DNA of 64,000 nt from Viola odorata (Eukaryota > Streptophyta > Magnoliopsida > Malpighiales > Violaceae). The notes beneath the pieces were generated by a model that worked only from the letters and a program-made list of their open reading frames with translations, did not search any database and had not been told where the DNA came from. The position numbers and the translations under genes are program-made. Each line of letters starts with the position of its first letter. Positions within the stretch are counted from its first letter, which is position 1. Positions 58,742 through 64,000 of the stretch are shown piece by piece. Where the stretch lies: contig OY829539.1 of assembly GCA_963691705.1 (NCBI GenBank), positions 36,837,656 to 36,901,655 of the forward strand. Direction: 5' to 3'.

Positions 58742-60504
58742 AAAGAGACATCCGGAAGTGTGGTGGTGGTCCAGTTGCACACAGGCCCCTCGTACTTTTT
58801 CACGAAAGAGGTTAGGCCTTGAGGCGATGCTTCTTCTCCGAGAGTGTAAACATGGAAATCGGAGGCTATTCCGATCGTAGGTGAACCCATATTGACAACT
58901 TCGGCCGCGAAAGGAAAAGTGGTCCTAATGTGTGGGATGTCCATGCCATAGGAGGGCGTAGAGTGCCCGAACAGCTTGGTTAGCTGTCTCTCTTTCTTTT
59001 CCTTGGAGACCCTAACAAAGTCGGCCTTGGTTGGTTGATATCCTAGCCCAAAACGGTCCCTGAAATTTTTGGGAAATGTGAGGCCCTTTTCCCCTTGTAG
59101 CAAGGCTCCTAGCCTCTTCCCCAACTGAAAACCATCTCTTGGCGCTACATGGGTAACTAGCACGGTCTCATCGGGAGCTTGCGCTTTGAGGATGGGTGCA
59201 CCCTCATCTATCCATTTGGCATTCACTATTTCAAAGGCTTGGAAAGAGCTTTCCAAAGTTTCGGCGGCCTCGATGTATGGAACGGACGAGTGCTTGGCTA
59301 GGATCAATGCTTCCTCCGCTTTTATTGTGATGAGGATGCCATCTTTCACATACTTGACGCATTGATGTAAAGATGAAGGCACTACTCCGGCCGTATGGAT
59401 CCAAGGTCGCCCTAGGAGCATGCTGTAGGCGGGTTGGATTTCCATGATTTGGAACACTAGGGTGAAGGTGTGTGGCCCTATTACCATGTCTAGTTCGAAG
59501 CTCCCTATGATTTCTCGGATAGTTCCGTCGAAGGCTCGGGCTATCATTCCGCTTGGCTTTAGAAAAGCCATGTCAATTGGTAGTTGTTCGAGGACATGCT
59601 TGGGCATGACATTCAATGCGGAGCCGTTATCAATTAGGGCCTTTGCTATGACATGGCCCTTACATTTCACCGTTATGTAAAGGGCTTTGTTGTGACTTGT
59701 CCCTACAGGGTCTATTTCTCCCTCAGAGAAGGTGATGGTGCTCAATGCTTGTATCCTTCCAACGAGGTTTTCCACCCCTTCTGTGGTGATGTCTTTGGTC
59801 ACGAAAGACTCGTTTAAAACTTTTAAGAGAGAGAGGCGATGAGGTTCAGACGTGAGGATGAATTCCATGATGGAGATGCGAGTCGGGGTCTTCTTCAATT
59901 GTTCAATGATATTAAACTCGCTCCTCTTCATGATTTTCAGAAATTCGGCTGCGTTGTCTTCGGTCACGGGCTGATTCACCCCCTGCGTTTCTTCCATTAT
60001 TTTTTCGGGAATAAAAGGGCCTTTCCCTTTTGCTAACCTTTGTTTCTCAACTTCCTCCGAAATATAACATCTCCCCGTGCGGGTCATGCCCCCAATATTG
60101 AAGGTCTCGGCCGTTGGTGTAGCGGAAGGGGAAGTCGTGACGACCGTGTATCCGTAGTTAAATGGGACGGCGTGCAAGTCTTGGCTAGGAGGGTTAGGAG
60201 TGAATTTGAAGACTACTTTGAGTGGTGTTGTGGTAGGGGTCTCCGTTTGGGCTACATATTCGAAGGTATGAGGGATGGATAGTCCTTCCTCACTAGCACA
60301 AACCTCATTTTCCTTTTGGACCCTCTTTTCGACTTGAATAATTCCAAGAGTCACGAGTTGGCTCACTTTTTCTGAGAACAATCCACAGTCTTGGATCTTA
60401 TGGTTACTTACTTGTTGACAAAATGAGCAGGTAGCCAATCCCTCTTGTGGGCGTGGTAGGTGACCACTTTCTACCAATGTGGCGAAAAGCCCTTCTTTAG
60501 GCAA
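58742..60504 (-). CDS. E5 gag C-terminus and protease (587 codons open)
   Basis: Open from 60504 to the splice donor at 58741; the apparent stop at 58738 lies inside the intron. The N-terminal part has a cysteine/histidine patch (CSFCQQVSNHKIQDC, about residues 27-41) of gag type. The retropepsin-like protease has the active-site motif ALIDNGSALNVMP (about residue 290) and LLGRPWIH (about 365), as in other Tat elements where Asn-Gly-Ser follows the Asp. The C-terminal region (PHIRTTFPF, TTLPDVSL) leads to the RT after splicing. The start is set by a 1-base frame change from the upstream gag piece (C-run near 60520), so it is not a natural start. Confidence 0.85.
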
Positions 60505-60506
60505 GC

Positions 60507-60895
60507 TTAGAACGAAGGGGGGAGAGGATCCTCGATTACTCCCGTCGAGAGGGCTCTCACCCCCCCGCTTCCTTGGGTGTGATTTGGGAGAGGGTTGGTG
60601 GTGGTGTTGGGTCCTTTAGTCGTCCCTTCAAAGGAGACCCAACCGCTCTTGATCAATTGTTGTACTTTCATTTTGAAGGCGTAACAATTATCCATTGTGT
60701 GTCCCGGGGCTCCAGCGTGGTATTCACATTTGGCATTGGGGTCATACCACTTGGGGTAAGGAGGTAGCATAGGTTGGGGAGGAATTGGCACGATCTGCCC
60801 AGCTGCCAAAAGGTGCTTGTAAATTTCCCCAGCGGGCAGAGGGAGAGTCGGCGGTGGTTCCCTATTCCAACGATTGCTTTGAGTCCCTTGGTTGC
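60507..60895 (-). pseudogene. E5 gag middle part, cut by E6
   Basis: 60507-60809 encodes MAAGQIVPIPPQPMLPPYPK and the C-x2-H-x4-H-x4-C knuckle (CEYHAGAPGHTMDNC), almost the same as E1 138-449. The frame runs on upstream to 60895, where the LTR of E6 starts. The gag N-terminus (DUF7745-like region) and the 5' LTR must lie right of E6, beyond the window. Confidence 0.8.
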
Positions 60896-62968
60896 TGTTG
60901 CTACCCGATTTTTGACTTTTCAGTACAACCTTTACGTTTTTGCCACTTTTAGCTCGTCTAGATCAAATTTCTGTTGATTCTTGGTTCTAGGCTAGTTTGT
61001 TTAATTTTTCTAGTCATTTCGTGCCATTTTAATTTTTTCGTACTTTTAACTGTCTTTTCGCGAACTTCCATCGGTCTCGAGTAAGGCTCCCAGGACCGAG
61101 TGTAGAACGCCCTTTTCCTGTATTTGATAATTATGTGTTAATTTTCTCTTTCACGCCGGCACGTTCGTTTTCGTACAATTTTTGTCGTAATGACATTTAT
61201 TTTGCGCGCGAACGTTTTGTTGTTTCCGAAGGAGAAAATAAATACGTTAAATCAACTTTCGCATATTTTCACTGTATATTACTTTTATCGCCTTATTTTT
61301 CTGCACGCTTTGGTTCCCTCGGTTCGGATTTATTTTCGTGCTCGAGCGTCTTCGCTCGTACCAAAATATCCCGCTCGTATGAGAATTAATGCATTTAATG
61401 CATGTTTTGTTTTTGATTGGTCCTCCGAAGGCCTGGCGGACAAGAATATTTGTTGCTCCCTTGATATTATAGCGAACGGATTGACTACAAACAAGGACTT
61501 GGAGGACCATGCCGGACTGGTTTTTTGTTCTCCACTCACGGTCGGAGACCACAACCGACTCACTGTAAATTCAATCTTGACTCTTGCCTATAAAGAGGAA
61601 GCTCTTCACCATCGCGCGGGCACGGGTTGTCGCACCTACTCATCATCAACTTCAAACCAGAGCAAAGGAAAGCGTTGAAGGTATAAATTTCAAATCTTTC
61701 GACAAAAGTACGTATTTAAATTTCTGTTATTTAATTTAGATGTTTTCTGTAAGGATTTTGCATGCATAATGTCCAATAAGAACTAGAAAACCAAGTATGG
61801 GCCTAACCCGGCCCATTAAAACTAAAAGTATCATTTTCACGCATTCGCATATGATAATTAATCGTCAACTATTTAAATCACATGTTTGGAACAATAATTA
61901 ATTGCTAAACTTGTTGTAACAATTAATTGCTTATTTTCACTTGTTGTAATAAGTAATTACTCATTATCAACTTGTTGTAATTAATTAGATATTTCAATCG
62001 TTGTAATAATTATTTAGATAAGTATTCCGACCTCCAATTTGTAATAATTAGGTAAGTAGTTGGTTTGTAATAATTACTTAAGCAGTTTTATTATGATTTG
62101 TCAATTTGTAATAATTAGATTAAGTAGTTAAAAAATCGTGTATGTTTGTTATATTTACATATTTATGTCAATTGTCATTTAACATCGGTTTTGAAGAGAT
62201 GGATCGATCGGGGATCGTCCAAAAGGTAAGATTACCTTAAAAACGTTTCCTTGTATGTTCACACCAAGGTCCAAAGCCTTAGATCTTATCCTATGCATGA
62301 CCACTTAGGTAACCATAGAACCGCCCTACGCGTATGCATGACATATATAATTGCTCTCAAATAAAATCAATCTCACATGCTTACGTGTTTATATCACTCG
62401 CGTTTATATGACATGAAATAAACTGTTTTTCTTGTTAAGTGATATGCATGATGGCTCCAAAGGCCATGCCAACCTACGTGCATTCATAAAAATGTACCTT
62501 GCTAGTTTTAGCCATGATAGATCACGTAGTAATTAAGTCATGCATGGCCCAATGAAAAAGGTGAGCGTCCGCTCTAGCATCGAGACAAAATGGTAACCCC
62601 ATCCCTCGAACCCCCAAACGGAAATAACATGACCCTATGCTAAGATGTAACGTCACCTTAGAGGGCCAAAATTCATGTTCAAATGTCTTCTAAAAACACC
62701 TCTCATACCGGTAACCTTTTTTAAGGATGTGACTTGGGTGCCTAACACCTTCCCAAGTCCATAAATACAACCTCGAACCATCGTTCTTTGGTTTAGACCA
62801 TTGTGCCTTAGTTTGTTTATTTTTATGCCATCGATTAGGTTCCCTAAACCTTACAAAATTAGGGTGGCGACTTCATTTGCGTAATGTTAAGACAAGTCCA
62901 ACGCTCGTCTATCATTATGGCCCGTCCCGATCCTTAAACTCGTTTTCAACGAAAAAGGGGGTGCGACA
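60896..62968 (+). repeat. E6 5' LTR (2.1 kb)
   Basis: TGTTGCTACCCGAT...GGGTGCGACA. TATA-like TGCCTATAAAGAGG at 61585-61598 with a pyrimidine/purine-balanced leader after it. An A/T-rich segment with repeated TTGTTGTAATAATTA-like units lies at 61850-62130. The 3' part (62700-62968) matches 48763-49020 of the E5 LTR in reverse. ORFs within the LTR are not considered genes. Confidence 0.9.
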
Positions 62969-62971
62969 GTT

Positions 62972-62989
62972 TGGCGACTTCACTGGGGA
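62972..62989 (+). other. E6 primer-binding site
   Basis: TGGCGACTTCACTGGGGA-type sequence (last base C here) three bases after the LTR end. It has the form seen in Ogre and related Tat elements, where it is reported to pair with an Arg tRNA; the tRNA assignment is from memory of the family, not from this window. Confidence 0.65.
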
Positions 62990-63471
62990 CTAGTAGGGTC
63001 GAAGCCGGTTTTATGGTGTTTGCTTTTATTTGCTTTAAATAAATTGTTTTCGTGACTGTTATTGTTGTGGCTTTATTAAATTGCTCATATGCATCATGCA
63101 TAATGCTTATCGCCGGCATTGACACCCTTTAGGATTTAGGAAGGTACTAGTGAAGCCCTGAGGACCTGTGTCCCAGTATGCTTACACGAACCCTAACTCG
63201 GATGTTGGACCCTTAAATGGATTGAGCGACCAGAATCCTTTTATGATTCGGTCAACGCTCTCGTATCCGCTTAGGGGGACCCTTTAGGAGGGCACCATTC
63301 GAGAACCTTTCAGCCATGCTAGTTTAGTGGAGTCACATCAGCAAATGCATCATGTTCGTGCATTTTTTTTTTAATGCCCTTTATTTTTATGCCATGATTT
63401 TATTTTATTGTCCTTACATTTCGTTTTTTACAGATTTTTTTCGAAAAAACTCCGCACTGCTATTCACTCAA
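62990..63471 (+). other. E6 untranslated leader
   Basis: About 480 bases between the primer site and the gag ATG with no ORF worth calling. A T-rich run at 63360-63430 precedes the ATG. It would contain packaging signals in an active element; none can be singled out. Confidence 0.4.
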
Positions 63472-63951
63472 ATGGCACCACTTGCGATGATTTCACTTGA
63501 TGCTTTTGGGAAACTTTGTTTCGAGGATCAGTTGGGTCGGGGTGATATGTTGAAACCGGGCTTTATTCCCGATGTTACGACCAAGATTAGAGCAGAAATG
63601 GTAGAGTGTGATGTTTCAGAACTCAGAAAACTAAGGAATGAACTGAGCACGGAAGAAGAAGCACAGTTCAGACGTGATTATGGGAAACTTGCATTACTTA
63701 TGGATGTGAAGGTCGATCTAAGTTGCATCCGGGCTGCCCTAAGGTTTTGGGACCCTTATTACTGCTGTTTCTCCTTTGATCAAGGGTTGGACCTTACCCC
63801 CACTTTGGAAGAGTATGCCGCCCTACTTGGTTTTGCTCCCCCAATATCGAATATTTATTGTGACGTTCTCATGGAGCCCGCTAACGTTCAAATAAGGATG
63901 AATGCCATAGTGCCAATCCCGTCTCGCTGGAAAGACAAGAGGCCTGTTTGA
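63472..63951 (+). CDS. E6 gag N-terminal region (DUF7745-like), partial
   Basis: ATG 63472 (MAPLAMISLDAFGKLCFEDQ) is chosen over the upstream in-frame ATGs in the T-rich leader because the sequence becomes protein-like there. 159 residues, with the pattern LRFWDPYYCCFSF ... DLTPTLEEYAALLG, which I recognise as the DUF7745 region at the N-terminus of many Ogre/Tat gag proteins in dicots. A TGA at 63949-63951 follows KDKRPV, and readable sequence (LSDIVSN) continues after it, so this is a nonsense mutation or frame change rather than the natural end. Role: structural particle protein. Confidence 0.7.
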   Translation: MAPLAMISLDAFGKLCFEDQLGRGDMLKPGFIPDVTTKIRAEMVECDVSELRKLRNELSTEEEAQFRRDYGKLALLMDVKVDLSCIRAALRFWDPYYCCFSFDQGLDLTPTLEEYAALLGFAPPISNIYCDVLMEPANVQIRMNAIVPIPSRWKDKRPV

Positions 63952-64000
63952 TTTTTGTCCGATATCGTGAGCAACTTCCACTCAACCCGAGGTATGATAC

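Larger units (their letters stand above)
48763..60895 (-). mobile_element. E5, Ogre-like Tat element, interrupted in gag
   Basis: 3' LTR 48763-51926, polypurine tract, 3' region with tandem array, then integrase/RNase H, RT, intron, protease and gag reading leftwards. At 60895 the gag is cut by the LTR of E6. It is the best-preserved family B copy: the RNase H-integrase frame (576 codons) and the gag-protease frame (588 codons) are open, while RT has stops. It was inserted into E4 RT with probable duplication GTACC. Confidence 0.9.
60896..64000 (+). mobile_element. E6, Ogre-like Tat element, 5' part
   Basis: 5' LTR, primer-binding site, leader and gag start on the + strand, running off the window. 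It is inserted in the gag of E5 in the opposite orientation; GTTGC (60891-60895) is the probable left target duplication. The LTR is homologous to the E5 LTR, so one family member jumped into another. Confidence 0.88.

Overview
The window is plant nuclear repeat DNA. Every protein-coding stretch I can recognise belongs to an LTR retrotransposon and I see no ordinary host gene. The Ty3/gypsy elements carry two RNase H-like regions after the reverse transcriptase and lack a chromodomain, which is the hallmark of the plant Tat clade. Long LTRs, spliceosomal introns and nested insertions point to a flowering plant with a repeat-rich genome. The DUF7745-like gag start at the right edge leans towards a eudicot, but the species cannot be read from the sequence.

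Two Tat families alternate. Family B is Ogre-like: 2-3 kb LTRs starting TGTTGC and ending GCGACA, a short intron between protease and RT, and a tandem array in the 3' region. It supplies E1 (1-3055 and 19130 to about 25020, + strand, heavily mutated), E5 (48763-60895, - strand) and E6 (60896 to the window end, + strand). Family A has about 0.55 kb LTRs starting TGATAAC and ending TTATCA (read in its own sense). It supplies E2 (3056-19129, - strand, complete, flanked by GGTGT duplications), E3 (35289-36227, + strand, LTR and gag start only) and E4 (36228-48762, - strand, cut in RT).

The most notable content is in family A. Between the 3' LTR and the integrase end, E2 carries four genes in antisense to gag-pol, and E4 carries the same four in the same order: a 125-aa helical protein, a Pro/Arg-rich acidic-tailed protein, and two spliced paralogues of 725 and 729 aa. 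Each paralogue has a 'putative gypsy type transposon' (PF04195-like) N-terminal domain, a Ser/Pro-rich basic middle and a C-terminal coiled coil. Each of the four genes has a TATA-like box upstream of its start, and a polyadenylation-like signal follows the first. In E2 three of the four are open; in E4 genes 1 and 2 are open and genes 3 and 4 are pseudogenes.

Layout: 1-3055 E1 gag-RT-RNase H; 3056-19129 E2 inserted inside the E1 RNase H; 19130-25020 rest of E1 (RNase H, integrase, 3' region); 25020-26440 unassigned, with a 182-bp triplicated repeat; about 26390-30527 a degenerate Ty1/copia element on the - strand; 30723-34330 two homologous 1.5-1.6 kb non-coding elements facing each other; 34331-35288 low-complexity DNA; then a nest E3 > E4 > E5 > E6, each inserted into the previous one and each running off the right edge.

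How it works together: gag-pol would supply particle, protease, RT/RNase H and integrase. The antisense genes of family A are driven separately from internal promoters and converge with pol on a conserved tandem-repeat block. Their function is unknown. Most nonsense mutations whose ancestral codon can be read from a sister copy are C-to-T or G-to-A changes, as expected for methylated, silenced DNA.
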